Notes under the pieces: model-generated
Databases searched by the model: none
Told to the model about the DNA's origin: nothing
Seen by the model: the letters and a program-made list of their open reading frames with translations, nothing else
Assembly (NCBI GenBank): GCA_036245805.1
Contig: BTRK01000002.1
Span: 744,001-808,000 of the forward strand
DNA from: Pristionchus mayeri
Lineage: Eukaryota; Nematoda; Chromadorea; Rhabditida; Neodiplogasteridae
Direction of reading: 5' to 3'
DNA: 64,000 bases
Made by a program: the position numbers and the translations under genes
Shown: piece by piece, positions 1 to 11,753 of the stretch
How the letters are laid out: every line of letters begins with the position of its first letter
Numbering within the stretch: position 1 is the first letter of the stretch

Positions 1-1919
1 CAATTCTTCGATCACACTTCCATCCTGAGCCGAAAGATTGGACAAGTCTCACTATATTTTTGGTAATTATCATAAACATTAATTAGTTAATCATTCCACT
101 TTCTCAGGTTTGTCACTATCTACTCACAACTTTTCATAGCCCTGAATAGATTCTCTTTGCTGTTTTTCCCATGGATATACAAAGAGGTACGGCGGACTTG
201 GGAAAAGTCACTAAGAGTGTGAATCTGTCATCTTAGATCTATGATAACTGAATATTGAATACATTTTACCATAAGTTTCAGGTTTTTCAACGACGCACTT
301 CCTGGTTGATCATATTTTACGCAACCATATGCGTTGGCCATTTCTGTGTGTACTTTGGAGGTGGGTAACATGCGTAATTTGATGATTGAGTCGCTCTAAA
401 TCAGCGCTTATTCATGGAATCGAGTCTATCTCCGGGAATCAAATTGTTTACAGAGGGTTGCGATTTCTACTACGATGGGGAGTCCTACTTGTGGGTGTTT
501 GCCAGTACGCCCTGCGGAAATTCGATCTCATTCTGGCTCGATTTTGCGTTTGGCTGCGTAAGTTGTCAATTGATTTCACAACTCGCAATAAGAAGATATT
601 CCGTTGGTGCCCAAATAACACACCATAACTTCCCCTGCCTAAAAATTTAAAGTTCGACTACCATTTACAGTTAAAAAATTCTAGGCTGTTTGCTGCATCG
701 TCCTGCTGTTGGATGTTATTTGCGTTGCGAATATGCGTCGGAGCGATGCGGTAAGCCACAACTTTCTTTGGCGCTGGGTCGCATCAGCACTAGTGCAGAT
801 GAATACCCACCGGATGAGGACCATAAATACATCCTTCTCAAGTATCGTTAAATGTCATTCCCACACTGTCAAAACTTCTTCTGCGAAAATACAGCGTTAG
901 CTTTTTTTGTGGATTCTCATCCGGCTGGATAGCGCCCATTCTCGCACCTTTCTCTTGCAATGAAAATTTCCAATTCCAGGTTCTCGGAGGATCGCTCACA
1001 TCAAGGGAGAAGCAGCTGAGAGCGAAGCGCGAGATGCGGTTTTTGGCTCAGGTTTGCACCTGTTCTGATTCTATCTTGTTCCCACACTCTCTCGCTGACT
1101 TTGACCGACGAAATAGCGTGTACCAAGAGATCGAAGACTTTCAACTCTTATTTGTGATTGGAAATTCGACTGAATTATTAGCTAATCATCATCATAACGC
1201 ATTCACATATGCGTAATAGAGGAGCAAGATCAATTTATGAATAACGTCAGTGCTGAAAAGCAACATCCTAATTCAGGCGTGCTGCACGGGTCTGCTCTTC
1301 ACACTTATGCTCATTTCCTTCCATGTAATTTCTAGGTATGTTCCACTGTCTTTTCATTCCTGTTCACTCTCTCACCACTCGACCGGTCGAAAAAGTATCT
1401 TTAAATGAAGTGACCGTGGTACCGCTTCTCCAACTCTAGTACATGAACAAATGTCACAGGCATCTCCAATTTTATCCCTATTTCAGGTACGTAAGCGGAG
1501 TCTGGCCTACTTTCGTCACCACTACTCTGGTCTGGGAACTTTCGCACCTTGGGGACGGGTAAGTACACCCTCGATCATTACATTGTAATCATTTCTCACT
1601 ATACGTAATTGTTATGCTATGCTCATCGAAGCATTTGTGATACGTAATGAGACCTGATTCGCTGAACCCGTTCACAAGTTCAGAAGTATAATTTAGAAAT
1701 GAGATCATTTTCAGAATCATCCTATTCACCTTCAATAGCGAGTTGAAACGAGCTGTGCTCAATCCTAAACTACTCTTTTCCTTCTCGACAATCGACTCGA
1801 GAGGAACAACCATCAACTCAACTCGGGTGAGTTGAGAGAAAAAGTCAAATTATTCGCGCTTCGTTCAGGTCGCATCACAAATAAGAGAAACCTCGACTGT
1901 TCGACTACGGGCATATTGA
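1..1919 (+). CDS. srx-like 7TM chemoreceptor gene, 5' end outside the window
   Basis: Nematode serpentine receptor, probably Srx family, expected in the membrane of sensory neurons. Ten exons can be read: <1-62, 108-186, 282-360, 454-557, 685-750, 980-1051, 1277-1335, 1487-1558, 1715-1826 and 1869-1919. Each has GT-AG borders and phases matching the next gene. Telling motifs are SQLFIALNRFSLLFFPWIYKE after TM3 (the ALNRF signature), HFCVYFGG, a Cys-containing extracellular loop (EGCDFYYDGESY, then PCGNSISFW), the REKQLRAKREMRFLAQ intracellular loop, and WELSHLGDG into TM7. The last exon ends in TGA; the TGA right after the exon-8 donor would give a shorter alternative end. It is a tandem paralog of the gene at 3072. 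Intron 5 holds a decayed CTCTCTCG-type foldback near 1074-1125. The frame is open throughout, so it is probably functional. Srx assignment is from motif memory, not a search. Confidence 0.85.
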
Positions 1920-3071
1920 ATTGACGCCTCTTCGTTTAGTTTAGATTAGAACTTTCATGCGTCAGATATCGTAATTTGTACTACCTTCAACGCCGTTTCA
2001 ACCTGGTCTCGATACACCCCATTCATTTCTTGTTTATGAGGAACGGAATTGAAGAATTATCTCGTGATTCTCAAAGATCCCCTGGTTTCCGTGGTTTGAT
2101 TCCCGTGGTGAACATCATGCAATGATCTCCTGATTCCCTGACACATCCTTGTTTATTATCAGCCAAAGGATCCGAGATTCGTTCGCGTGATTAATAAATG
2201 ATTCAATAAGACTACAACTTTTAAAGTTCAGTGTAGTTCAGTGTCTCTGACTTCAGAGAAGGCGCATATGCCAGTTCCTCATTTGCGCCTATTTACGAAC
2301 CAGGAAGTTGACGAAATTGCTAGGATTAGCGTTCATCTCGTGGAGCGCCGGATAAACGTAAGCGACATTGCAAGGACGTATCGTGTCCATCTCTCTCGTA
2401 CGAGCTCGCCGCCTAGGGGGGGGGAGGAATAGCGATCAAACCTTCAACAATCGATTTATCAACATTGGTGTATCTGGCCTAAAACTCATCGTTGCTCTCG
2501 TGTTCGTGACCAAGTTCAGTGATCTCCCTGTCTTTAAGTATCTACCTTGATCTTAAACAAATTTTCGATCCGGGAAGTAGGAGGCATGGCAAGGATTAGC
2601 GTACAAATCGTGGGCATGTGCTCAATCTGTGGCGCAAGTAGTGCGATTCCTTAATCTCATCATATTCATTGCTCTCACGCCCTTCCCTGTTTTCCCGATT
2701 TTCAGTCGCTTCCGGGAATCGTTCTCATGACCAGACAAAGTAAGGGCTAGAAGTACAAAGTACGGGATGTTGTTGATTAGTACGCCATTTTGTCTGTTAC
2801 TAGAGTGGTCTTTTGGTGTACTGGTAGCAGTGGGATAATGCCTAAGTGGTATATTGAGGAGTCGGCCTCCCTGCATCTGTTACTTTGAATCTTCGTTTGA
2901 AATAGGAGCCTTTGATGCGACCAACTCGTTCATCGAGAGTATTGTTTTGCCCTAAATTTGTTCATAATTGCGTACCTTTTGCGTTACTTTTTTTCAATTG
3001 AGCCCTTTCGGCGCACATTAGCTGCGTTTGCCGATCGAGCCTTCTGAAAACGAAAAAGGCCTTACTTACAG
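1920..3071. other. intergenic, with a diverged direct repeat
   Basis: No exon can be supported between the two srx genes. Two segments, about 2293-2348 and 2564-2620, are diverged direct copies sharing a GGAAGT..GACG/GGCA..AGGATTAGCGT core. The first lies in a short open frame that reads like a helix-turn-helix piece (IARISVHLVERRINVSDIARTYRV), which might be a transposase remnant. Nothing else is recognised. Confidence 0.4.
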
Positions 3072-5291
3072 ATGGACGAAGCAAGTGTTCAGGAACGATT
3101 GGCTAATGACCGAGCAGCAGCTGAAATAATTTTTGGGGTAAGAATTTATTAATTTTCACAATTTTGATAACATTTTAGGTCGGTTTGGTTGGCATTATAA
3201 TCACCGGTACTGGAGTGCTGCTGGCGTTTCGTGTTCGGGCTTTGCGTTCGTCGTTTGGTACTGACATTAATAACTTTTATTTATACAAATAATTTCTGGG
3301 TTCTAAAAAAACGTATTTGAAGAAGCAATGTATCTTACATTCTCTCCAGGAAGACTCACGGCCGTACATTGCTCAGCGGAATGCGCTATTCTCGTCATTT
3401 TCACTTTCTGGTGTGCACCGGTTACGTTCTTGTGAGGCCTATCAATATATTTTCTTCTTGAAAACCCATCACTTTAGGGAGTACTCTGATCACAAATCAC
3501 TTCTCAGTCGAAAATTTGGACAAGTCGCTCTCTTCTTTTGGTTTGTCCTTCTGAATTCAACGATGACAAGGGGTTTTTTAGGTTCGTTAATCTCTACTCC
3601 CAGCTTTTCATCGCGCTCAATCGATTCTCGCTACTATTTTTGCCTCGGGTATACAAAGAGGCGAGTTCTTAAACGTATTATCCATGTCTTCATTCGAATT
3701 TCGAGTTCTTCTCTGTATTTTCCACACAATCATAGGTTAAGGGGCGAGAAATAACGATCATCTGTTCTCAGGTATTCCAAGACCGAACTCGATACCTAAT
3801 CCTGTTTTACGTGCTCATTTGCGTCTGCCATTTCTGCGTGTACTTCGGAGGTACGCGAGTTTCGCCGTTTGATCTGAGTAATCAGACTCTATTCGGAGTA
3901 AAATCTCGTTTCACTGCCTCTAGTCTCGCATTGGGAAAGAATGAAGAGAATAATTTCGCTCTCGTTAATGACGCGGAAGTAGTTCATACTATCACATTGT
4001 TAAATCAACTTACCGCCATGATCAAATTATTGCAAGAAAACACTGCCTGAGCGAACAATATATTAACCTCCAATAGCAAGCAGTGGAATAAACGTTACAG
4101 ATGGATGCGATTTCTTCTTCAACGGGGAGACCTACTTCTGGACATTTGCCCATACGTCCTGTGGTGATGCGATTTCGTTCTGGCTCGATTTCATCTTTGG
4201 ATGCGTAAGTTTGGTTTCAGTAAACATTCCGGGTCAACTGTATTCGGCCCAGTACCTCAACTCCCTCTCGATATCTAGGAAGATCTTAATTTTCATGAAG
4301 TCATCACCAGTTCAAATAGCATTTTCAAATTCAGTTTTAAAATCCATAAATTTATTATAAATTTCAGATCGTCTGCATCGTTGTTCTGGTACTCGATGTA
4401 ATCTGCGTTGTGAACATGAGGCGGAGCGCATTGGTGAGTATTTTGTTCTTCTTTTCACCGAATTTTAAGGACTACATTTTTCACTTCTATCACCATTTCC
4501 AGGTACTCGGGAATTCCCTCGATTCCCACGAGAGACAACAGAGAACGAGACGGGAAATGAAATTCCTTGCTCAGGTATCATTTCGAGACTATTGCTTGGA
4601 CACCTTTCCCGCTCTGACTATGAAGCGACTACTTCCTAGTAGGGACACTCTCAATGCCATGCTCAATGATTTTAGTCTATCTAATTTTTGTGTTATAATT
4701 GTATGAAGCTGAGAAAATGACAAAAATGACTTCAAAAAATATTTAATTAAGGCCTGCTGCACTGGCCTCCTGTTCACCCTGATGCTCTTCTCGTTCCACG
4801 TGATATCCAGGTGCAATGATATCTTATTTTCGTCGCATGACTCGTCTTGTTGGTAGATTGAAGTTTGAATTGTGTCCATCGAATCATCATTTGCATCAAA
4901 GAAACATGCAACAGATACGTCAGCGGAACCTGGCCAACGTTCGCTACTACCACACTAGTCTGGGAGCTGTCACACCTAGGAGACGGGTTAGTTTTTTTTA
5001 AATGCTACACTTTAAACAAATGCCTCTGACAGAAGAAAACGAATAGCCATACGAAATCGATTTCAGCATCATACTATTCTCATTCAACAGTGAACTACAG
5101 CGAGCTCTGTTTCAACCCAAATTACTCTTCTCGTTCTCGACGATTACTTCAAGAGCGACGCATACCACAAGAGTAAGTGATTTCATTCAGCATTTGTAAT
5201 GTTTTTTAAAAAAATGCTTTCGTTTTCTATACTTATCATAATGTGTTTTCAGCTCGTTTCCCAGTCACAGCAGATAGTTCGGTCACGCTGA
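3072..5291 (+). CDS. srx-like 7TM chemoreceptor, complete
   Basis: Complete 13-exon receptor gene encoding about 321 aa. Exons: 3072-3137, 3179-3257, 3350-3431, 3478-3540, 3582-3660, 3772-3850, 4101-4204, 4368-4433, 4503-4574, 4752-4810, 4915-4986, 5067-5172 and 5253-5291; the coding sum is 966 nt and the frame stays open. It starts MDEASVQERLANDRAAAEII, followed by TM1 (VGLVGIIITGTGVLLAF), TM2-3 with the SQLFIALNRFSLLFLPRVYKE signature, the DGCDFFFNGETYFW loop, the RREMKFLAQ loop and WELSHLGDG before TM7. Family knowledge places such proteins in chemosensory neurons as G-protein-coupled receptors. The intron after exon 5 appears to start with GC (GCGAGT), and the one before exon 10 ends in the weak acceptor AAG. 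It converges on the pseudogene at 5351, with about 60 bp between the two ends. Confidence 0.88.
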
Positions 5292-5995
5292 TTTCACTGT
5301 CATTGTATCGGGTAAAATAAACACATAATTCATTATGAATGTGGCTATTGTCAAGTAAGCTTAAAATTGGCTGAAGCAGTGTTTCTACAGTTCTTTGCTC
5401 TTCTGCGCACAGCCGTCGTGGATCCTAGGAAACCATTTCCAGACAACACAGCTCGTCTGAAATTCAAATGTTGTTGCAATTTCACAACTTCACGATTATG
5501 AGAGATCGCTCTCGCACTGCCCCTGTTTCATCTGTTCCGTTGAATCGAAAACACGAGCTCTACTCTCACGGGTCTGTCCCTGTCGAATTACACAACACAC
5601 CTCATCGTGTGAGCTAAGGCTATAGTTGTCCAGAATGGGAGAGTTGTAGCCACAGCCACTGTGAGAGTAGTGCAGTATATACAGTAGTAGTGCAGTATAT
5701 ATGTGAGAGTAACGTGCATTAGGACGGATATGAAAGAGGAGAGCAGAAGGCCTGAACTTTTTTGAAATAAAAAAATGTGAACAATTTTGAGAAAATTATG
5801 CTAATTTCCTTGCAATCACCTTGCTCCGGTCGGCATTTCATCTTTGCCGAGTATTCCTTCCTCATCATCCTTATTTGAATAAAAATCACGAAGTTAATTA
5901 GAAGAGTTCCGCCCGCTAGAATTAGTTGATATGCAAGGGCTGGAAACGATGTTCACTGAAATTTCATACAATTATTTATTTGTGAAATTGAAATA

Positions 5996-6884
5996 TTAGG
6001 TTGTTGCAAACGTCCTGGGGAATTTTGATATTTTGCCTTCCATCTTCCTGTTGGATTGATAGATGAACTTCGGGATATTGATTACTAATGAGGCCTTGCT
6101 TACTCTTACATATGCGCACCCTATCATCATTGCCCAATCAAAGAGGCGAGAACAGGATCCAGTTAAAATTACAAAAATTTATCCATCGAAAACGCAACAT
6201 TTTTCAATATTATGTTTCCTCTGAAGCATGAATGCTCAATTCATGGTGGTTATATGAAGCTCCCACCTTTACCCTAACCATATTTTTTCTTATGGATGCT
6301 GGAAGTTAGATCAAAATGACTGCATGCTGCATTTCTGTGTTCATTTTGCATATTTCTGAAAATTGAGGAATTCAGATTTTCTGAAAGGGAAAACAAGCAG
6401 GCGCCAATATTTCTTATGAGGATATAGCCTCTTCGTGGATGCATACAGCGCACACATGACGGAGCCTGTATGATTGGTCTTCCATTTAGAAAAGCAGGTA
6501 CAAGTCACATGCAGCCTGGGTCTGCTCATATTTTTGCTATCATGTAATTTGGTTCAAACCCACTCACATGACATGTCTAACCTATTTTTTGAAAGAACAT
6601 CAATGGTACTTCTCACCTAACATTATGAAGTTGTTTCATGAATTTTCCCTTCAAATATCTAGATAAATAAATTTAAATCTAAATGTTGTGATTTTTTTGC
6701 AATTGGGTTAATCATAATTCCTTGCGTTGGTTGCACGATCGGTTTGATTGAAATATACGTGAGCAAAGATCAAGCATATCCCTAAACAACACCACGTTGG
6801 TTGGCCATTGAGATTTGAGACACGCGAGTTATGATCGTTCAAAGTACTGACACAAAAAACCACAAGACTTTTGCAACAACCTAA
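5996..6884. mobile_element. non-autonomous mariner-type element, 889 bp
   Basis: The ends are TTAGGTTGTTGCAAACGTCC and its inverse (GACTTTTGCAACAACCTAA), a classic mariner terminus, flanked on both sides by TA. No transposase-like frame could be recognised inside. It lies in intron 7 of receptor paralog 1. Confidence 0.8.
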
Positions 6885-7211
6885 TATATTTGAAATTCTC
6901 CCTGCCCTAATGCGTCTACTGCTAAAGTGAACGTGCACCATATTTCGATCCGGGACGTAGGGAATGTATCCAAACACGCCATCGCTAACTGGAAACTGAA
7001 ATATAAACGCTTACGGAATCCAGATGACATAACGATCTTAACCTGATAATACGTATATTCGCTGAATAATAGTGGGAAACAAATGATTGCACTGATAATA
7101 ATTGCACAGAGTGAAGCAATGACAAAAAAGTGGACGTCATACTGAAATGTCGAGTGATGATGTTCTACGATTCGGGATTCGGAAACGAAAACCTTTGTCA
7201 GAAGTGATTGA

Positions 7212-7265
7212 TATTTTAGAGCTACAAGACGAGTATATTATTTTAGAGCTACAAGACAAGTATAT
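7212..7265. repeat. 27-bp direct repeat, two copies
   Basis: Two adjacent copies of a 27-bp unit beginning TATTTTAGAGCTACAAGAC, differing at one base. They lie where exons 4-5 of paralog 1 should be. Confidence 0.8.
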
Positions 7266-7936
7266 TACGATGTTCTGAGTTTATATTTGTCATGATAATT
7301 TTATAAGCTTACGCTGGTTCCATTAAGCACGAATAGCTTCATCAGATATTGTCCGTGGAAGGACTTGAGAGTGAGAATCCTGAAAAATTTTTTTTCGAAA
7401 ATCAAAAATACAATAACCTGTAGTAAACCAATGAAGCGGAAGATAATGTAATAGCGCCTGCGAAAAGAATAATCACAGTGAAAGCGACATCGAGTTTGTC
7501 GGAAAGGTCCGTCTAAACTTTGTATCATAATTTAATACATACTAATCATAGTATTTTATCTGAACGATATCGTATACTACTGTTGACGAATTTTGTGACA
7601 TTGCAACAAGAGATATTACTCTGAAGAGTAGGAAGGAAGGGGAGAGTAGTACGAATCTGATCTATCTGCACTTTTATGTTGCTTCCAAAGACAGCAAACA
7701 TCTATGTCTAATTCCTACCGCACAGCATGCAATTTTCGTGCATTTCGATTCTTGTTACTCATACATTTCACAATTTCCCCTACGGTTTATGATCACGTAC
7801 GAGGAAATTGCTGTAAATGTAGATGTTTCTCAGACAGACATATTCACCTGATCACTCAATCAGAATCATTTATACATTGTATTCACAAAGTATTGAACAA
7901 GTAATGAAGAAATGCATGATGAATACATTGTTTTGT

Positions 7937-9497
7937 TCAAAAATTGGCAGATACAGTGTGCCTACTGCTCGTTGAACGTCCCCTTACAGTCGTCTTGGAT
8001 CCTTCGATAACAGTTCCAGAAAATACAGTGCGTCTGCAATTATATATTTTCATATTAAATACGAAACACTATTATATCAGATACTGCACGGAAATATAAT
8101 AAATGATAAAAGCAAAGGCGATTTTACACTCGGCAAGATACGACTACGCTAGGCGGTGCAGTTCGGTGAGGTAGACTGCTGCTAGGACTGCAACATATTT
8201 CGGTAACCTCATTGTGTGCGCCAATGTAATCAACGTCCAGAATGACAGTGTTGTAGCTACAGCAATTGTAAGAGTGATGAAGTATGCAAGAGTGATCATG
8301 TCAAAGAATCTAGTAGCCAACTGAAAGGGTAGTTTCGAAATATCATGGTGTTACATTTGTTCACTTACGAGCAGCAGATCGTTGGTCACGTGCATCAAAA
8401 CGGATATGAAGGAGGAGAGAAGAAGGCCTGAGAGATGAAGTCAAAAAGATGAAGCCTCGTAGCATAATCTAAATTCTCACCCTGCTCTGGTCGACTCTTC
8501 ATTTTTGCCGAATAATCATTTCTCATTTTCATGATTAGTACGCAAATTACGATGTTAATCAGAAGAGTTCCAGCTGCTAGTGTCAACTGATACACACTAG
8601 CTGGAGTCGAAGTCCACTGAAAATTCATCAAGTGCGACCCGATAATTGTAAATGTTCATACCTCATTTCGTTCCGGGATATGGGGAATGTAAGCATCCAG
8701 ACCATTACCAAGAGGAAACTGAAATATGAAATGGATATATTAGCCTTGCCAGAATTTATAACCTTAGAATACGTGTATTCACTTAAGAATAGGGGGCACG
8801 CATATAATTGCACTCATTACTGTGGAAAATGTGGATGCAATCAGGAAGTAGTGAATATCGTACTGAAATTACAAGTAAATTGTATTTACGATGCAAAAGA
8901 CCTAAAACACCTTGGTCAGTAGAGCTTGATATTTCAGAGATAACAGTCTGTTCAACGAGATGAAGAATGTTGTTTGCCACATTAGTGACAGCGAAAAGTC
9001 CTAAGCTCATGTTTATTGATGCAACAGTTGGCTGGAAAAAAACCTGTAAAAACCGCAAAATAACAGGAAGAGGATACGCAGTCATCAACCACGTGTAAAA
9101 TCCAAAAGCTGATGGCCAGTTTGAAAACTGGACCGCGATCAGATTTACTAGATATATTAACATATTCTAAACACATATTCCTTGCAACAATAAAGTTTGC
9201 ATAACCATACACTTGATCCATTGAGTACGAACAGTTTCATCAGGTATTGTCCGCGGAAGCTTTTCAGGGTTAGAATTCTGCGAAAAAAAACATGAATCTT
9301 TCTCGTTTAACACAGTCAAAACCTGAAATACACAAAGCATGCGGGTGGAAATGTAACAGCTCCAGCGAAAATGAGAATGACTGTGAACGCTATGTCGAGT
9401 TTGTCGAAGAGGTCCGTCTAAATTTGCGTACTAATTAAAAAATCAGATGATCTTAAACCTGGTCGATATTCACTTCAGTTGAAGAATTTTGAGACAT
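7937..9497 (-). pseudogene. srg-superfamily-like receptor paralog 2, one-base frameshift
   Basis: All 11 exons are present with normal splice sites: 9459-9497, 9323-9417, 9211-9277, 9044-9166, 8911-9000, 8763-8862, 8662-8718, 8481-8616, 8369-8427, 8208-8320 and 7937-8033. It starts MSQNSSTEVNIDQ. E2 carries TM1, E3 the ILTLKSFRGQYLMKLFVLN segment, E4 QFSNWPS, E5 MWQTTFFISLNRLLSL, and E8 the W-T-S-T-P TM followed by RPEQ. E6 is 100 nt where every intact paralog has 99. The extra base is in a five-base C run (G run at 8792-8796 on +), which throws the frame into a stop inside that TM. Removing one base restores CVPLFLSEYTYSK, so this is either a recent pseudogene or a sequencing error. E1-E5 were copied into the chimeric gene at 9782. 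Confidence 0.85.
8111..8195 (-). repeat. fragment of the tRNA-derived SINE body
   Basis: Shares the GACTACGCTAGG..GGTG..GGTGAGG..GACT.CTGCTAGGACT core with the full SINE at 59656-60047. It lies in intron 10 of receptor paralog 2, without the tRNA-like head. Confidence 0.65.
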
Positions 9498-9781
9498 GAC
9501 TAGATGAGAAATTACTGGTGGGAAAGGAAAGGAAAGTAAGAACGTACTTCTCCACTTGTACCTGCACTATCCTTTTGATCCCAAATGCAACACAGATTGA
9601 GAGCTAATTCGCACTGCGCAGGATGTAATTTTCGATCATTTGTGTTCTCGCTATTCGTTCATTGATCATTCTTACTTCCGTTTCGTGATCAGGTTCAGAG
9701 ACAAATTTTCGATCAGAAAGAGCTTTATTGCAAGAAATTATATTGCTAACAAACACAATTAAAGTTCGATTATCAACATTC

Positions 9782-11469
9782 CTAGAAACCAGCTGAGGTT
9801 GTTGCATTCTTCTTCTCTATTTGAGCCCTCATTGTTGATTGAGTTCGATCAAATCCCGATCCAGTGAGCACGGCGCGTCTGAAATTTATTTTTTTTCACG
9901 TAACATAAGAAACTTGTGATATCACCGAAATTATACAAGTGTGTAATTTGATAGTTACATACGATTCATAAAAATGCGAACCTCAGCGCATGCGCAAAGA
10001 ATATCATCGTCCAGAAGGGAAGTGTCGTCGAAACAACGAGAGTCAGAGTAGTAAAGTAGGAAATCATGTCGTCCTTGAAGATCTTGCTTGCTTGCTGTAA
10101 TTAGGTTGATCTCGTATGATGATTATAAGGAGCCAACCGACCTTGAATGCATCATTGAACACGTGCATTAGAAGTGCGACGAACGAGGAAAGAAGAAGTC
10201 CTGCAATTTCCTCATTCGATGACTTCTTCGGAACAGAAATGTAACGTATGTTTTGAATTCGTGGAAGAATCCCAGAAAAAAAGTGCGATTGAATTATTTC
10301 ATTTGCAGAACAGGTACAAAGTTAGTTTCGAAAATTTTTTGGTGAGATGGGTATGTTTTGTTTTGTTTTGCATATTAATTTCTGTTTTTTCTCACGCCCC
10401 CTAGTCTAGGTTACGTGGATGCGGAAAATGCAGAGCGTGACATAATTTCTCGGGTACCTTGTTCCGGTTTCCTCTTCATCTTCGACGAATATTCCTTCCT
10501 CATCTTCATCAGGAAGAAACTGATTCCGACGTTGACTAGCAATGTTGCTGCCGCGAGCGACAACTGATGGGCGAGAGCGGGTGTAGCTGTCCACTAAATT
10601 AGAGTTCGTAATTCAGGTCACCGTCTCTTCATTTCCCATACTCTCTCGCCGATCTACCGGTCTAGAGAGTGTGGTAAATGAAGAGACTGTGAACCGAATT
10701 ACGAACTCTACACTAAATACTGATTCGGTTACCTCATCATTGTCGATTCTCGTATCGAAATGCGACCCGTTTTTTTCTTTCGATTTCACATTTCGACTCG
10801 TCCCTAATAGTCACTAAGGGCACTGATACAAAAGCTCGCCCTCCAACCGAGTGACAAAGACGATGCAAAAGACCTAAAACACCTTGGTCAGTAGAGCTTG
10901 ATATTTCAGAGATAACAGTCTGTTCAACGAGATGAAGAATGTTGTTTGCCACATTAGTGACAGCGAAAAGTCCTAAGCTCATGTTTATTGATGCAACAGT
11001 TGGCTGGAAAAAAACCTGTAAAAACCGCAAAATAACAGGAAGAGGATACGCAGTCATCAACCACGTGTAAAATCCAAAAGCTGATGGCCAGTTTGAAAAC
11101 TGGACCGCGATCAGATTTACTAGATATATTAACATATTCTAAACACATATTCCTTGCAACAATAAAGTTTGCATAACCATACACTTGATCCATTGAGTAC
11201 GAACAGTTTCATCAGGTATTGTCCGCGGAAGCTTTTCAGGGTTAGAATTCTGCGAAAAAAAACATGAATCTTTTTCGTTTAACACAGTCAAAACCTGAAA
11301 TACACAAAGCATGCGGGTGGAAATGTAACAGCTCCAGCGAAAATGAGAATGACTGTGAACGCTATGTCGAGTTTGTCGAAGAGGTCCGTCTAAATTTGCG
11401 TACTAATTAAAAAATCAGATGATCTTAAACCTGGTCGATATTCACTTCAGTTGAAGAATTTTGAGACAT
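9782..11469 (-). CDS. chimeric receptor gene (paralog 2 exons 1-5 + paralog 3 exons 8-11)
   Basis: Created by the 1,972-bp duplication. Paralog 2-type exons: 11431-11469, 11295-11389, 11183-11249, 11016-11138 and 10883-10972. Paralog 3-type exons: 10458-10593, 10142-10200, 9982-10094 and 9782-9878. Exon 5 ends and exon 8 begins in phase 0, so splicing across the hybrid intron (10594-10882, which also holds a 111-bp foldback MITE) keeps one open frame of about 272 aa. The product would lack exons 6 and 7, that is one TM helix (the YDIHYFLIAS region) and the following loop, so a normal 7TM topology is unlikely. It has a complete promoter-side region copied from paralog 2, and it omits that gene's frameshifted exon 6. 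Whether it is expressed cannot be seen. Confidence 0.75.
10600..10710. mobile_element. 111-bp foldback MITE, copy in duplication unit 1
   Basis: Near-perfect inverted repeat starting TAGAGTTCGTAATTC and ending GAATTACGAACTCTA, with a CCGGT-containing loop and inner CATACTCTCTCG arms. It is flanked by the direct repeat CACTAAAT (10592-10599 and 10711-10718), an 8-bp target duplication as made by hAT-type transposases. Confidence 0.88.
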
Positions 11470-11753
11470 GACTAGATGAGAAATTACTGGTGGGAAAGGA
11501 AAGGAAAGTAAGAACGTACTTCTCCACTTGTACCTGCACTTTCCTTTTGATCCCAAATGCAACACAGATTGAGAGCTAATTCGCACTGCGCAGGATGTAA
11601 TTTTCGATCATTTGTGTTCTCGCTATTCGTTCATTGATCATTCTTACTTCCGTTTCGTGATCAGGTTCAGAGACAAATTTTCGATCAGAAAGAGCTTTAT
11701 TGCAAGAAATTATATTGCTAACAAACACAATTAAAGTTCGATTATCAACATTC

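Larger units (their letters stand above)
5351..7601 (-). pseudogene. srg-superfamily-like receptor paralog 1, decayed
   Basis: Member of the 11-exon minus-strand receptor family. Recognisable exons: E1 (start 7601), E2 7418-7512, E3 7313-7379, E6 7045-7143, E7 6939-6995, E8 5820-5955, E9 near 5700-5747, a truncated E10, and E11 5351-5456. Several lesions are visible. The E1 donor is AT instead of GT. Exons 4 and 5, which carry the NWPS segment and the LNR motif, are absent, and a two-copy 27-bp repeat lies in the gap. The first codon of E8, a conserved TGG, is TGA. The E9-E10 intron has collapsed into a short ATATACTGCACTAC repeat. Intron 7 carries an 889-bp mariner-type insertion. Together these make it non-functional as a receptor. 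Confidence 0.85.

Noticed and set aside
3317..3754. 145-codon frame inside the second srx gene
   Set aside because: Spans introns in the wrong frame relative to the conserved receptor exons.
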